Shown here piece by piece: positions 11,341 through 23,276 of a stretch of 64,000 nucleotides of DNA. How positions within the stretch are numbered: the stretch's first letter is position 1; every line of letters begins with the position of its first letter. The stretch spans positions 130,460,754 to 130,524,753 of the forward strand of contig CP136061.1 in NCBI GenBank assembly GCA_032622095.1. The letters are read 5' to 3'. A program made the position numbers and the translations under genes. Source of the DNA: Siphonodentalium dalli (lineage: Eukaryota; Mollusca; Scaphopoda; Gadilida; Siphonodentaliidae). The notes under the pieces were generated by a model that was not told the origin of the DNA, searched no databases, and saw only the letters and a list, made by a program, of their open reading frames with translations.

Positions 11341-13164
11341 TAGCATCGGGAATATGTTCAAATATCCAGATAAAGTTCGTTCAGTGCAACTATGGAATAT
11401 AAAGCATGCATCTTTTAGAGAATCCATATTGTGTAATCTAACAAGGTGGGACACACGGCTGGTCAAAAGCGGTATCAATATCGTCGGTGGGCTTCTAAAA
11501 GGTCGTACCTCAGGAAAATCAAATTGTTCAGGAGACACAAACACTAGTTATCTCTGGAACTAGAATTGGTATCTGCCAATAACTTTGTACAACAACACCT
11601 TATATCACAGTTGTTATAATATATATTTCATATTCAATTATCTTATAGTTGACGAGAAAACATGATTTTGTGGTGTTATGCGACACTTTTTGAAGTAAAC
11701 AATAGAAATCTTGTCTATATCTGCAAAGGAGACAAAAATAAAAAATATGGAGAAATGAACTTGTTTCTTCACATTTTTACTAAGAATCATATGGAAGGTA
11801 TATACAGGTTTGTTAAATGTTATCTGTTTAATTTAATTTAAAACTTGTAGTGCATTTGACTGACAACTGACTGCATTGGTGCATATTGCAACAAACCAAA
11901 ATTTACCATCTTATCTTATAATATTGCTAGACAGATATTGAAGACATATTTCGCTCAGATAGAATAACAAGTTTAACACCGATTTTAACATTTTAGATTA
12001 CTTTGTTGCCAAGCCATCAATTAAGATGGAATACGACCAGCATATTATATTCAAAAATATGTACACACATGCATATACACACAATTTATACAAAATAAAA
12101 ATTGCTCAACGTAACAAATGTATAATAGACACAACAAATTAAGTATCACATTTCCTTACTGGTTATATTCTAAAATTCAACAGCAATGAGAGCACACAAT
12201 AACGATTAAACAACTGATAGTATCAAAACAACGTGTTCCAGACTGCATCAATATTTATACAATTCGTATATAATTAACTACTACTGACACTATTTACGAA
12301 TAGCTTATATTAAATATTAGTCGTACATTTTTCGGACGGTCCAAAAACCTTTTCGCAGAAATAATGACTACGATTCCGTCTGTGAGAAAATATTGCCGTT
12401 CAATTCTTCTTGCCATTCGCAGTAAGGTGATATGGTTCTGTTTGCCGTGATTATTTTGTATTTAATTATGATGTTATCAGGTCGGTGGTAGGATCGATGA
12501 TTGCATGTAATTATCGCGTGCCCATGATTGGCTTCTCGAAACCGTAATCGTAACTAAGGATATGGAAAAAAGACAACTGATAAAAGAACACAAATTCTAG
12601 TGACGTGGTACCCTATTCGTAATTATTATCAGTACTAGTTCATTATTGTGCGGAGGGTGTTCATTGACAGCCTCAAAAAGATGGCGACAGTTTCCAAAAT
12701 GCTTATGTTTTAATTTTAATATGCTTTATTCTATGGCAGTTTTAACGGGTGTGACTATTTTAACAGCATACCCACCACGAAGGCCATCCGTGCCTTTAAA
12801 AGCAGATAGACCGACCTCAATGTGTGTCGAGGCAAATATAAAATATATCGACTAATGCTGCATGACGTTGCTGTTAAATTGTTAATGTTACGACAAAATG
12901 TGTCGCCATTTGAGGTAGACGATTCCAATTATTAAAACATTAGTATGCTCGTTGTCTTTAACCCTTTCTATACTGAATTATATATTTTTGTCTGTCGTCT
13001 GCCTTTATTACCTGAACACCCATCCAAATGAAAACTGAACTATTCCAATTTATATTTTACAACTGCATGAATGGGAGTATCCATTTAGTATAGAAAGGGT
13101 TATTCAACTTTGCCTTTATTCGTCTCAAACTGTATTTGTCAATGAAGTTTGGGCTGACCACGCG
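11341..13164. other. Intergenic, no gene seen
   Basis: AT-rich, without recognisable coding sequence. A segment near 12755-12810 containing TATTTTAACAGCATACCCAC is shared with 30345-30400, so it is part of a dispersed repeat. Confidence 0.5.
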
Positions 13165-13448
13165 TTTTCCATATGTTCTACACGCAAGGTCTGCTGAACC
13201 TGCTCCACAAACAGATATCCATTTTACCTTGTTGTGCCATTGTTTGTTGTTGTTGCGAAGTTTCATCCTTTGAGTCGGAGCACCCTGCTATCACCGGTTG
13301 TAGTGTTGAAGTTATCATCTTGGGTCCTGTATCACACACTTCTATTTACGTAAACGTCATTAGCCGTAGAACGTGTTATCAGGATAGAGGAGTGATTATA
13401 TAGTAATAACATCATCTATTTCAGAGATTGCTGCTAATTAGAGTTCAG
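13165..13448. repeat. 284-bp direct duplication, copy 1
   Basis: Nearly identical to 14880-15162, 1715 bases downstream in the same orientation. It differs by a few bases, including the length of a TTG run. The plus strand has a frame disrupted by that run. No protein family is recognised, so it may be a duplicated non-coding segment. Confidence 0.85.
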
Positions 13449-14879
13449 ATAATCTTTATTACCTCCTTCTTGGGAGAGAATATTTATAAATTATTACACC
13501 ATTATTTACAAGTTTTGTGAAAAATGAAGAGCAAGAGATTGACATCACAAGCATAAGGACACGTACATACACACACACACACACACACACACTCTCCCTC
13601 CGTCTCTCTCGATATACATATAACATGTCTATAAATATAATTTGTGAAAATAGTATACTCTAGAAAAATATAAATATATAAAAGTGAGGGGAAAAAAAAA
13701 TACATGTGAAGCAAAAACAAAGAACACGACAATAAATAAATAGAGAGTAAAAAAAAAACCCAAACAAACACGTGCACGATACAAAAAAGAAAGGAAATAA
13801 CAAATATGCATAAATGTAATATGTACGTTGGGTTCATAGAACAATTAATTTTATATATCGCACCCGTATGATCTTTCGGTGCTATGCAATTAATAATCTC
13901 ACAAGCGTGGTGTACTAAAATATTATACTCGAGAAAAATATAAATAAATAAAAGTGAGGAAAAAAAATATATATATATAAAAAAAATATAATAATAATGA
14001 TACATGTGAAGCAAAAACAAAGATCACGACAATAAATAAATAAAGATTAAAAAAAAAACAAAAAAAAACAAAAAAAAACAAATCCATACAAAAACGTGCA
14101 CGATACAAGAACGAAAGGAAATAACAAACACGCATAAATGTCATATGTACGTTGGGTTCATAGAACGATTACTTTTATATATCGCACCCGTATGATCATT
14201 CGGTGCTATGCAATCAAGAATCTCATACGCGTGGTGTACTAAGCAGACCTGGAATATATGTTGCCTGGTCATCGTTATTTTGAAACCATCGTTATCGTTA
14301 TCATGTAACCAGAATAGCAATATCTCATGCGTGTGATTTATAGATATAAGATGGCTCACACACTGGTTTGATTTATAGAACAATTCGATATAGCACACCC
14401 GTGTGATCTGTGGTGCTATGCATTCGAGAATCTTACACGCTTGGTGTACTGAACAGACATGGGGTATATGTTTTCTAGTCATCGTTACTGACTATCATAG
14501 AAACAGACTAGCAATATATCATGCGTGTGATCTAAATATAAAAGATGGCTCACACAATTATATAGTTATTGAGAATAGTTAGAACACTAACCAGATATGA
14601 TCTGGAACACGAAAACATGTGTTGGTGGTTTTGTTTCATCTTTTGACGTTTTGCAGAGCGATCAACAAATAAATGTATGATGTCACATGCAAATGGCTAC
14701 TAAATAAAACAGAAATAGGTACGACACATAAATGTCATTGATTATGCTGATTATATGTAAGTTCAAGAAACGAGCGATATTGAATGTCATGGTCAGCGTC
14801 CTTCTCGATTTCCTCTCAGTGAGTTGCTTGCAGATAACAGAAATGTGGCTGTGGAGTATATATTATTTGATCCAGCTGG
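13449..14879. repeat. Tandem ~300-bp repeats with a (CA)n tract
   Basis: A short CA tract lies at 13569-13592. Two copies of a ~300-bp unit follow (about 13630-13920 and 13921-14255), each holding CATGTGAAGCAAAAACAAAG, a long A-rich stretch and TACGTTGGGTTCATAGAAC. A partial third copy lies at 14370-14485 (GGTGCTATGCATTCGAGAAT). The long minus-strand frames here are artefacts of the A-rich strand. No gene is seen. Confidence 0.75.
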
Positions 14880-15162
14880 TTTTCCATATGTTCTACACGC
14901 AAGGTCTGCTGAACCTGCTCCACAAACAGATATCCATTTTACCTTATTGTGCCATTGTTGTTGTTGTTGCGAAGTTTCATCCTTTGAGTCGGAGCACCCT
15001 GCTATCACCGGTTGTAGTGTTGAAGTTATCATCTTGGGTCCTGTATCACACACTTCTATTTACGTAAACGTCATTAGCCGTAGAACGTGTTATCAGGATA
15101 GAGGAGTGATTATATAGTAATAACATCATCTATTTCAGAGATTGCTGCTAATTAGAGTTCAG
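14880..15162. repeat. 284-bp direct duplication, copy 2
   Basis: Second copy of 13165-13448. It ends about 320 bases before the receptor stop codon on the opposite strand and just past the candidate polyadenylation signal. Confidence 0.85.
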
Positions 15163-15260
15163 GCATAATTTGCACATGTCGGATTAATCAAAGTCAATTA
15201 AAGTCCACGATGAAAGAGATTGGTTATGATTTAATACCTAGCAGTTGGCTTTCGTTGACA

Positions 15261-15266
15261 TTTATT
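15261..15266 (-). promoter_or_regulatory. Candidate polyadenylation signal of the GPCR gene
   Basis: AATAAA on the minus strand, about 215 bases after the receptor stop codon. It is the first clear match downstream of the stop. Assignment is by position and motif only. Confidence 0.4.
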
Positions 15267-15479
15267 ATATAATAAGATAACTGTTTTGCTAGTTCTGAAC
15301 CATCACTCGAAATCAACTTCGAACAACATGATGTATCTGATTTCGATAGCTGTATATCGGGTCCATGGAAGTGGTTATACTCGTCTCTGTCGTATAGTAA
15401 AGTTTGAAAAGTGTCGTGGATTTACATGTGCACACAGTCAACGACCACCTCCGGTATCGCCGCGTCTATAATATAACTT

Positions 15480-16216
15480 CTACTGTGAAAGATTGCTGAC
15501 TGATGTTTCAGCAATCGGTGCAACCGATACGCGGCTACAACACACTTTGTCAAGGTAGAACAACTCGTTGAATGCCTTCTTGAATTTCGTATTGGTGACG
15601 TAGTACACAAACCAGTTAATGGACGGATGAAAATGAGCCCATACGACCAGTGTTACATGTAATTCCGACGAGAAGTCGTTGTTTTTGTCGGCAACCATCA
15701 GGATAGCAAATGGAGCCCAACATGTCGTGAAAGTTGCGTATATCACAAACAGCGTCTTAGCCAGTTTGAATTTAGATTTGCTACCTTTTTGTTCGCCGCT
15801 CATGACCTTAGCTCTTGAACCGACGAATGTTCGGTAAAGAAAGAGATATGAAAATCCAATCACCAAAACTGGTATCCAAACCATGACTATAGAAAATACA
15901 ATGGTGTATGGATACGATGCCATCCGATCCCATATGCACTCCAGGCTCTTTCTATCAAAGGAATGGTCGCCAATTTCGGCCAGATTAAATAAAACCAATG
16001 TAACAGCAATGACATAAGCTCCGCAACAAGACACTATGCAGGTAACTTTTGTAAATATCTTTGGGTAGACTGCTGGGAAACGTATACTGACGAAGCGGTT
16101 GAAGCTCATTAATGCTATAGTAACCAACGAAACTACGCATGATATAGTGCACAAACTCCCGATCGCCCGACACAGTCCAGGTATTCTGTCGAAAAATTCT
16201 TGGCCCTCAATTTTTG
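15480..16216 (-). CDS. Class A GPCR (melatonin/GPR84-like), terminal exon (TM3-TM7 and tail)
   Basis: Terminal coding exon following a TTTTACAG acceptor. It starts with two bases that complete the codon split by exon 1 and encodes residues 86-329, ending at TAG (15482-15480). TM3 begins after the conserved C100 and ends in NRF (124-126), a DRY variant. C178 in extracellular loop 2 is the expected disulfide partner. TM4 is about 138-160 and TM5 about 186-213. A basic third intracellular loop (about 216-236) precedes TM6 with FxxCWAPF (247-254). TM7 carries HPSINWFVYY, so the usual NPxxY reads NWxxY (285-289). Helix 8 begins NTKFKKAF and a pair of cysteines (C310, C311) could be palmitoylated. 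The total of about 329 residues is normal for the class. The tail motif and TM7 recall invertebrate melatonin-like/GPR84-like orphan receptors. No frameshift or stop is present, so the exon looks functional. Confidence 0.9.
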
Positions 16217-16309
16217 CTGTAAAAGAAAGATATTATAAAGTCAATAATGTACACATTATATCTCAATCAAATACCGCGGCTAGTGCAGGAGTTCAAATTA
16301 ACAATTAAT

Positions 16310-16440
16310 AACCAATTTCTTGAATTGGTTACTGTCCAAGAGAAAATCAATTTCTGTTTTTGAAAAAATATCAATTCATCTTAAGAATTCAATTTATCTT
16401 AACAAAAATAATCAATTACTCTTAAGCGGAATTATACGGA
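16310..16440. repeat. AT-rich inverted short repeats in the intron
   Basis: ATCAATT-type words recur in both orientations around TTAAGAATTC and CTTAAG. It borders the stronger palindrome cluster that follows. Confidence 0.4.
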
Positions 16441-16483
16441 AGCATGGAGCAGCCACATAAACCAAAAATTCCACCCCAGATCG

Positions 16484-16582
16484 GCGAATATACGCCGATC
16501 ATTGGCGTAATTACGGATGGTCGGCGTAATTACGCCGACCATCGGCGTAGTTAAGCCGAACGTCGGCGTAACTACGCCGATG
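16484..16582. repeat. Cluster of CGGCGTAATTACGCCG palindromes
   Basis: Within 100 bp there are at least four palindromes built on GGCGTA-ATTA-CGCC. One is perfect over 28 bp (16516-16543). The neighbours ATCGGCGTA-GTTAAGCCG and TCGGCGTAACTACGCCGA are slightly decayed versions. All would form GC-clamped cruciforms with AT centres. No repeat family is known to me with this sequence. Confidence 0.75.
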
Positions 16583-16617
16583 ATGCAAGGAGACCAAGTT
16601 TCCTCTACATTAACCCA

Positions 16618-17118
16618 CTCCTGCCCTACCTAAACATTTCTGGTCATTAGTGAACTGAGAATGGTGTTTCCCTTGGTCAATTGTGGACAAACTTATTTTT
16701 CAATATGACTATATACAAAGAATAAAATCAAAATAGGGGTTTGGAGACTGCTCAATTCTTATCAAAGGGGGGGGGGGGGGGCATGGGGGCTTAAAACCTG
16801 ATTTTTTTTATAGATTTGGGAGCCGAGACATGCCCTACCTTTCACATTAAGGGCTATATGGGAATAATGTAGGATCATTTATTTAGTTAATCTTTCCATG
16901 CATGCTCTACCTCAAAATATACAGATGCATAATCAGAAATTCATATTTTGAGGTATAGGGCAGGTGTATGTTTAAGAATGTGTCAGTCTCCAACCTCCTG
17001 TTTTGATTTTATGCAATGTATCTAATCACATCGAATTAGGTTTGGTCACAGTTGACCAAGGTAGAGATGATACTCAGAAATTAATTATCAGAAATGCATA
17101 TTTCTAAATAGGGCAGGT
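16618..17118. mobile_element. ~500-bp inverted-repeat element
   Basis: The left arm (CTGCCCTACCTAAACATTTC; then CCTTGGTCAATTGTGGACAA; then TTTGGAGACTG) is matched in inverted order by the right arm (CAGTCTCCAACC; then TTGACCAAGG; then AGGGCAGG). Inside, TGAGGTATAGGGCAGGTG and CATGCTCTACCTCAAAATAT form a second inverted pair. It contains an 11-base G run near 16771. Probably a MITE or foldback; no coding sequence. Confidence 0.65.
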
Positions 17119-18190
17119 GTGATATAAGGCGGTAGACCAGGCTGTGGCGGAGGTAGGTGCCACCGGAGAGCGCAGAAATTGCGACTGGTATTTCGTGATA
17201 GGTATTCTCCAGGGGCATTATGACATTGGAGGTGATCAGCGATCTGCTGGGGCATAGAAATACTACAGCCTGTTTACCATTTTTCTCTCTCAAAATGTGC
17301 CGAAGATATTTTAATTCACTAAAAAATACATATAAATTCACAAGTTAGGCTTAGAAACATATTCCAACCGATTGTATATTGCACAAAGTAGTAAATATAA
17401 GTTCAATAAAGAACGGATAGTTTTGTTTTAGGCAAAATATATTTTTTGCTAAAACATCTTATTTATTTCATGAAAAATATAGAACATTTCAAAATTTTGC
17501 CCGAACATAAAATGCGATAGCTTCTAAACAAAATAGACTAAGACTCTGAATGTGCATTAAAATACTGACACAAAGATTATGCTATAAGATGTACTAAGAC
17601 ACAATGTGCAATTCGTATCCGTTTAGTTGAGATATTAAGAGATATTTCCCCTACCCCAAAATTTCTGATTCTTTGGAGATTTTTTGGCGAAATATTGGAC
17701 CACTGGGTATATTTTTTCACGAATTTCATTCGTAAACAGATGTATTCAAGTGTAAACAATCCACATCTTACACACTTTAGGAATATATATGCCTAATTTT
17801 TTTTTTTTTAAACCTCAAATTTTATAGGTTTTCAACCAGTCAAACAAAATTCCTACCGTATTGCTGTATAATGCATCAGTAATCGACATGACTAATTTGA
17901 AAAATATTGAATAAAATAAAATTAAAACAAACGTTTACTTCGCCCGGGAAAGTCATTACCACAAAACATTTTCTCTTGGTTCTCGGTCTGCATAATATTA
18001 CTGCCAGTAATTTACTGGCCAAAAGAAACCAAAACAGGTAGCAAATCATTTAGGCCATTGCATTGATTACAATTTAGTATGCGAGATCGAGACCGCACAG
18101 GCTAAAAAGGCACAGCTACTTGCAAGCGGGACATTGTCATTAAAATCATCAGATAAAAAGCAAACTGTTCTGACATAGTTTTGGGTTGAC
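17119..18190. other. Intronic, no gene seen
   Basis: AT-rich sequence. Small minus-strand frames (17341-17081, 17759-17577) have no motif. Confidence 0.45.
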
Positions 18191-21100
18191 AACTTTGACA
18201 TGAACTTGGAGACACAAACTGGACACGGGGCTCTTAATTCCACCCACATTGTAGCTCTCCAAGAGGAGTCCCCTGTTCCCTTATATTTAAAAGAAACAGT
18301 TATGTTTGACAGCACACAAAAAAAGTTGAACATGAAACAAGCGGAGCAATTGGACATAATTATGGCTCAAAAACGTTCACCTTCCATGGTTGGAGTTGAT
18401 TTAATCAACGAGTCATTCCAATGAAACCTATGCCAATGCGTATGTTCTCTGTGTCATTGTTAGGCAAATAAATACTGAATATGAGACTGTGGTAAGATAT
18501 GTAGAGTGGCATACCGTAGAACAACAACATGCTTCATCAGAAGATTCTAAGAAAACAGTTTAACATACCTACCACCATCGGTTCTAAGGTCACCCAATTC
18601 AGAACAATCGAGCACTATGTGTATATCTTCAGAAACTCGCCATAGAAGTTAACATGCCATATGTTGGTGTGACCCTGGATGTCGGTTCAGCAATTAATGC
18701 ATACAAGTTGGATTGAATTTCCCAGAACGCTTCAATAATATTGTTATCCATTTGTGAGATTTCCATTCCATTAAGGAGAATTTTGGTTTAATCGTGGGTA
18801 TTGTGAAATATTCTGGTTTTGAGGACATTGTGTTTCAAGCAGTTGTTTGCTCTTCATTCATGGAGATTGAATGGTGTTTTGTCTGTAAGCATTATAACCG
18901 GTGTTGGACTGTTCATAGTGCATTGTCGGAAGCACTATATAAAGGCTACAGTTTGACATATTCTTGTTGGAGCATGACACCCATATACCAGATGTCTTAG
19001 TTCAGTCAGTCAGGGATTTCATATATGATCCGACATCAGTTCAATATGTTGATTTCATTTGCAAATACAAACTGTTCAAACAAGACATTCGGCACGTGAA
19101 GTTCGGTGAAACTGCGCAGTTCTGGCTCACTCTGTATTTAGACCTGATTGAAGTTCAACACTTGGCACACCACGCAGTACAACAAAATATATTTGATTTG
19201 CGCCTATTTTGTTGGGAATATTATGTTCCATTATATTTTGCAATGCTGAATACAAATTATGCAATATATGGGTCGCATTATGTTGAAATACTGAAACACA
19301 TTCAAAGCTTGTATTCTGGTTTGAAGAAACAACAGTGTGAAAAGGGATGTCGGTACAAGCTCAAGATAATGTTCCTTTAAGGGTAGAGATAGACCAGAGA
19401 GGTGAGCAAACCGTGAGCAGGAAAGCCAAAACAGCCGTGGAATCAAACAGTTTGCTTCAGACATTAAATCGCCCAGAACAAGCTAAGAATACATAGGCAC
19501 TTTTTGAAATTAGCCAACGTGGATAATCACAGTTCCAAATATAAACCGCTGCGGCTATCTCAAATTTTGAAATCGGAGAAACAAGTATCATGTTTAGTTA
19601 GAAAACCGAGTACGTTAATCCTCTCAATAAAGATCTTGAGAAGGCGTTACTCTTCCATTTAAGTTCTGGTGCAAGTTTCAGAGGATATTTTCTCGATAAC
19701 AACAATTGGACGGGAAGCATACAACTTTTTCAAACAAGATCGTCTCAAGAGTAGAAATGGCAGTTTCCATGACCTAATTTCTAGAAAAAACTTGAAATTA
19801 TTTGCAAGAGTAAATAAGAGAGTCACCGTGAAACGGAATTTAAAATCGCGGAGCATCGAAGCCAATAGGAATATTATAGGGGTGTTGCTGTCTGGCTCGG
19901 CGAAGTCTGAGCAAGTTATATATTTTAATAAAGCTTTCGCATACCATCTATGCCCGTTCCCCTTAGCCTAGCTAACGTTGATGGCACACGCAGCGTTACT
20001 GCTAAAAGTAAACTACAAAATACAATTATGTCAGACACATATTCTACACACAAAAGAGTCACTACTATGGGGCGCCGTTCCTCTATTTATCCCCTATTTA
20101 GAGATATCTCCAATTCATTTGGAGATATCTCCAATTCATTAGGAGATATCTCAAATTCATTAAGAGATATCTCCAATTGTTATGGAGATATCTCCAATTG
20201 CCAAGGAGATATCTCTTAATTCGCGAGGAGATATCTCTAAATCACTAGCAGATATATCTTAATTCACGAGGAGATATATCTTAGCCACGAGGAGATATCT
20301 CCAATTCTACGCGATTTGCAGATATCTCTTCGTCCAATTAGAGATATCTCCAAATGATTAAGAGATATCTCCTCGCGAATTAAGGGATATCTCCAATTCA
20401 TTAGCAGATATATCTTAATTCGCGAGGAGATATCTCTTAGTGGCATGATTTAGAGATATCTCTTAATTCGCGAGGAGATATCTCTAAATCGATAGGAGAT
20501 ATCTCTTAATTCACGAGGAGATATCTCTTAGCCACGAGGAGATATCTCTTAGTAGTGGCATGATTTAGAGATATCTCTTAATTCGCGAGGAGATATCTCT
20601 AAATCGATAGGAGATATCTCTTAATTCACGAGGAGATATCTCTTAGCCACGAGGAGATATCTCTTAGTACTGCTGAATTGGAGATTTCTCTTCGTGATCG
20701 AGGAGATATCTCTTATTCAGTTTTGGGTCAGAGAACATTAAGAATTTCTCCCCCAGCAAGTGTTTTTTTTTTGCCAGCCATTGTGAATATTTTATGGGTT
20801 CATTTCGTTATGGCAGAAGGGCGAGCACACGATATATTGGTGCATGTGCAACAGAACCTATTAAATGGACAGAGTATAATGATTTGTACTGTAGCAGAGT
20901 ATATATTTTATTTACCGCTTGGAGAATATCATTAGTCCGTCTATATAAGGCGGATGCTGTGTTCGTATCATCGTTGGGCTCCACGGTCAATTTGGCTTCC
21001 CATATGCATGCAGGTGTTTGATGATCCAAATCAATTATATCATATTGTCAAATAACTTTTTCACTAGATCCATGATTATATAACGAAAGCATTATATTTA

Positions 21101-22370
21101 TGGCAATGTTGCCTTACATCTTTGCCATCAACACCAGTTCTCAGTTCACAAAATCCATGTTTATTCTTCACAAATCAGTAGTGCATCGACGGCATCTACC
21201 TTGTAAACTAGTGTTTCACCATTTAGTGTTGACATGATGGCACGTATTCACATGCTCGTTCAATAGCCCGATACATATGAAGAACTTGCGTGGAGGTTCT
21301 TGCAATCACTGCCTTCGGGTTACACAAGGATAGACATTGTTGTTGATATACATAACAAGAGCAAATCAGTCGAAAGGAGTAAAAGGGGCCATTCTGACAA
21401 AGTTATGACCCAATCACCACAGTCAATGATTCCAATAAACTTTAATGATCTTATGAAAATGGTGAAAATAAACAACGTTTAATCTCTTTGATCCAGGATG
21501 TTATATATAGTTGGCAACCGATGTAAGGCCCTAGGTATTCTTCGTTGTAAAGAAATATATAATTCTACAGAAAACAATTGAATGCACATAAGCTCGTTGG
21601 TGGTGACAGAAGAAGAAATTTGTAAGTAACCAGGAGGAAGCTGACACAAAATTAATTTTGCATTGCATACATGTCCTAGAGTTATTTCCTGACAAGAAAA
21701 TTGTTCTGATATCACCATCGGCAGATGTACATATACTGGTAATAATGTTAAGTGTGCTGGGAAGGGTGTATCAGGTTTACCTTGATTATGGGAGTGGGAT
21801 ACATCGCAAGGGTATCAAGCTGGGTGATATACATTTTGAGCAAAGATAACATGAAAGCTTTGATTGGATGTCATGCATTTATCGGAAATGGCTATACATC
21901 CCGTCGTTCTGTCGTAAAGGTAAAAGTGTATTTTGGAAGACATTGGAGAAATGTAACAAGTTTATTGTGACATTTATTACGTTGGGATATTCGAGGACTC
22001 TTTGTAAGTAAGGTTGCAGAAGAGCTTGGGGAATACGTATGTTTAATTCATAGGTGTCGCCACAAAATGTCGAAAGCATCTATTTGAAAGAGATTGTTTT
22101 TGCACCAAAACAAAGCTATTGACATTTCATTGTTACCACCATGTAATGCATCATTGAAGTTACAGTATCCGTGCAAACATTGTTGCAAGAATTTGACGGT
22201 TAGCAGGCACGAACCAAGTGGAAATACCCCCTTTGTACAATAATGGTTGGGCGGAAGATTTCCAAATTAAATGGATCGAAAAAGCATTCCCTGATGATAT
22301 ACAGGGTTTCCTAATGGATTGTTACCTCGATGGGTCTCATGGAGATGATGAAGAAGACAGTGACATTTAA
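18190..22370 (+). pseudogene. Decayed copy of a multicopy metazoan protein family (HAFTGND type)
   Basis: A plus-strand gene remnant can be followed through shifting frames. Landmarks in order: FNNIVIHL-stop-DFHSIKENF (about 18735-18790), SGFEDIVFQA and HYNRCWTVH (18805-18920), a 139-codon frame 18964-19380 with FWLTLYLDLIEV and FDLRLFCWE, IDQRGEQTVSR (about 19387), DIFSITTIGREAY (19690), PVPLSLANVDGT (19954), PSGYTRIDIVVDIH (21305), EEADTKLILHCIHVLELF (21634), ALIGCHAFIGNGY (21855) and an acidic C-terminus ending at 22370. I recognise these as a long uncharacterised family found in many copies in invertebrate genomes. The function is not established to my knowledge, though the D-rich SPSADVHILV and HAFIGN motifs look nuclease-like. 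Several stops and frameshifts, plus an inserted palindrome array at 20095-20745, show it is dead. Confidence 0.7.
20095..20745. repeat. GAGATATCTC palindrome array
   Basis: About thirty copies of the perfect 10-bp palindrome GAGATATCTC (some decayed to AGATATATCT), spaced mostly 20-22 bp apart. AT-rich spacers such as CAATTCATTAG or TTAATTCGCGAG separate them. From about 20441 a higher-order 115-bp unit containing five palindromes is repeated (TGGCATGATT at 20441 and 20556). The array interrupts the decayed gene around it between PVPLSLANVDGT and the RIDIV motif. A CRISPR is ruled out: the genome is eukaryotic and the spacers are themselves repetitive. Confidence 0.9.
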
Positions 22371-22515
22371 AATCAGTGATAATCTAACACAGTGTATGTT
22401 GTAGCCTGTCCATTATAGATGTACCCTGTATCACATACCATTAGTGTTGCTTTTGTTTTGTGTTGTCATGCACCCAATTAACAGAATATAAATTATGGCC
22501 AGCAATGGTATATTT

Positions 22516-23139
22516 GATCTGAACTGAACTGAACTGAACTGATTTTTATTGATAAATCAAATTATGCATATTATACACAATAACAACGGGGCTCTGTAGA
22601 AGGCATGGCTTATGGGCCAGAGCCCTATACTAGCATGATAAATACAACAATGAATATAAACTGAGTGCAGGTAGGTGCAAGGATTGGGGGGAGTTGTGGC
22701 TGGGGGGGGGGGGGGGGGGTGGCCCGGGTGCAAGATTACATGGTGTGCATAATATGTTGGGCGATGCTCATAAAGTATATATATTAAGTCAACTCCAAGA
22801 ACAATTTAAAATGTTTTATGTGAATGTCAAGGATGTGGCTGTACAATCAGTGGAACTCATTTAGGTTTGAGATATGTGGTAGTTTAGTTTATACTTTCAG
22901 ATTTAAGTTTAGAATTGGCCATTGATACGGTTGAATTATTGTACTCGTTGTCTTATAAAGTAATCTTTTAAAGATTTAAGGTATTCTGGGCTACTAATTT
23001 TAATGCGTAGTGTGCAGTCTGTGGGGAGGCTAATCCATAATTCTCGCGCTTTGTTTGAGATTGCCCTTTTTGAGTTTTTAGTCCTTTTGAATTCATGATA
23101 AAGATTACCTTTTGTTTTTGCGCGGGTATTATAGCTATA
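22516..23139 (-). mobile_element. LINE remnant: RT C-terminus, 3' UTR and (CAGTT)n tail
   Basis: Minus-strand translation of 23139-22936 gives YNTRAKTKGNLYHEF, then NKARELWISLPTDC and SPEYLKSLKDYF, followed by a stop. This is the typical C-terminal tail of CR1/L2-like reverse transcriptases (the ..LWNSLP..LSSFKK.. pattern). About 400 bases of 3' UTR follow, ending in tandem CAGTT repeats (22516-22540) as a simple-repeat 3' terminus. A G run lies at 22705-22722. The element is truncated at its 5' side. Confidence 0.8.
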
Positions 23140-23276
23140 CGTACCACATTACAGTACGTAAATATTTGTTTTATTGTCTATGTGAAATGTTCATGTATAT
23201 GTTTCATTTGTGTTTTATGTTAACCTTCAATGTTGAAGTTGTGACAATAAAATCTTATCTTATCTTATCTTATCTG
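23140..23276 (+). mobile_element. Plus-oriented 3' end fragment with AATAAA and (CTTAT)n
   Basis: Between the two minus-strand RT pieces lies a stretch that reads AATAAAATCTTATC followed by CTTAT repeats on the plus strand, which looks like the 3' tail of a different retroelement. It replaces the region that should join FADD to the RT C-terminus. Its left boundary is not resolved. Confidence 0.5.

Noticed and set aside
11083-11544. 153-residue minus-strand protein
   Set aside because: No domain, and half of it lies in the arm of an inverted repeat.
13502-14482. Phenylalanine-rich membrane-like proteins on the minus strand
   Set aside because: They come from A-rich tandem repeats; hydrophobicity is a composition artefact and the frames repeat with the unit.
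20095-20745. CRISPR array (regular short palindromes with spacers)
   Set aside because: The host is an animal, the repeat is only 10 bp, and the spacers repeat among themselves; there are no cas genes.
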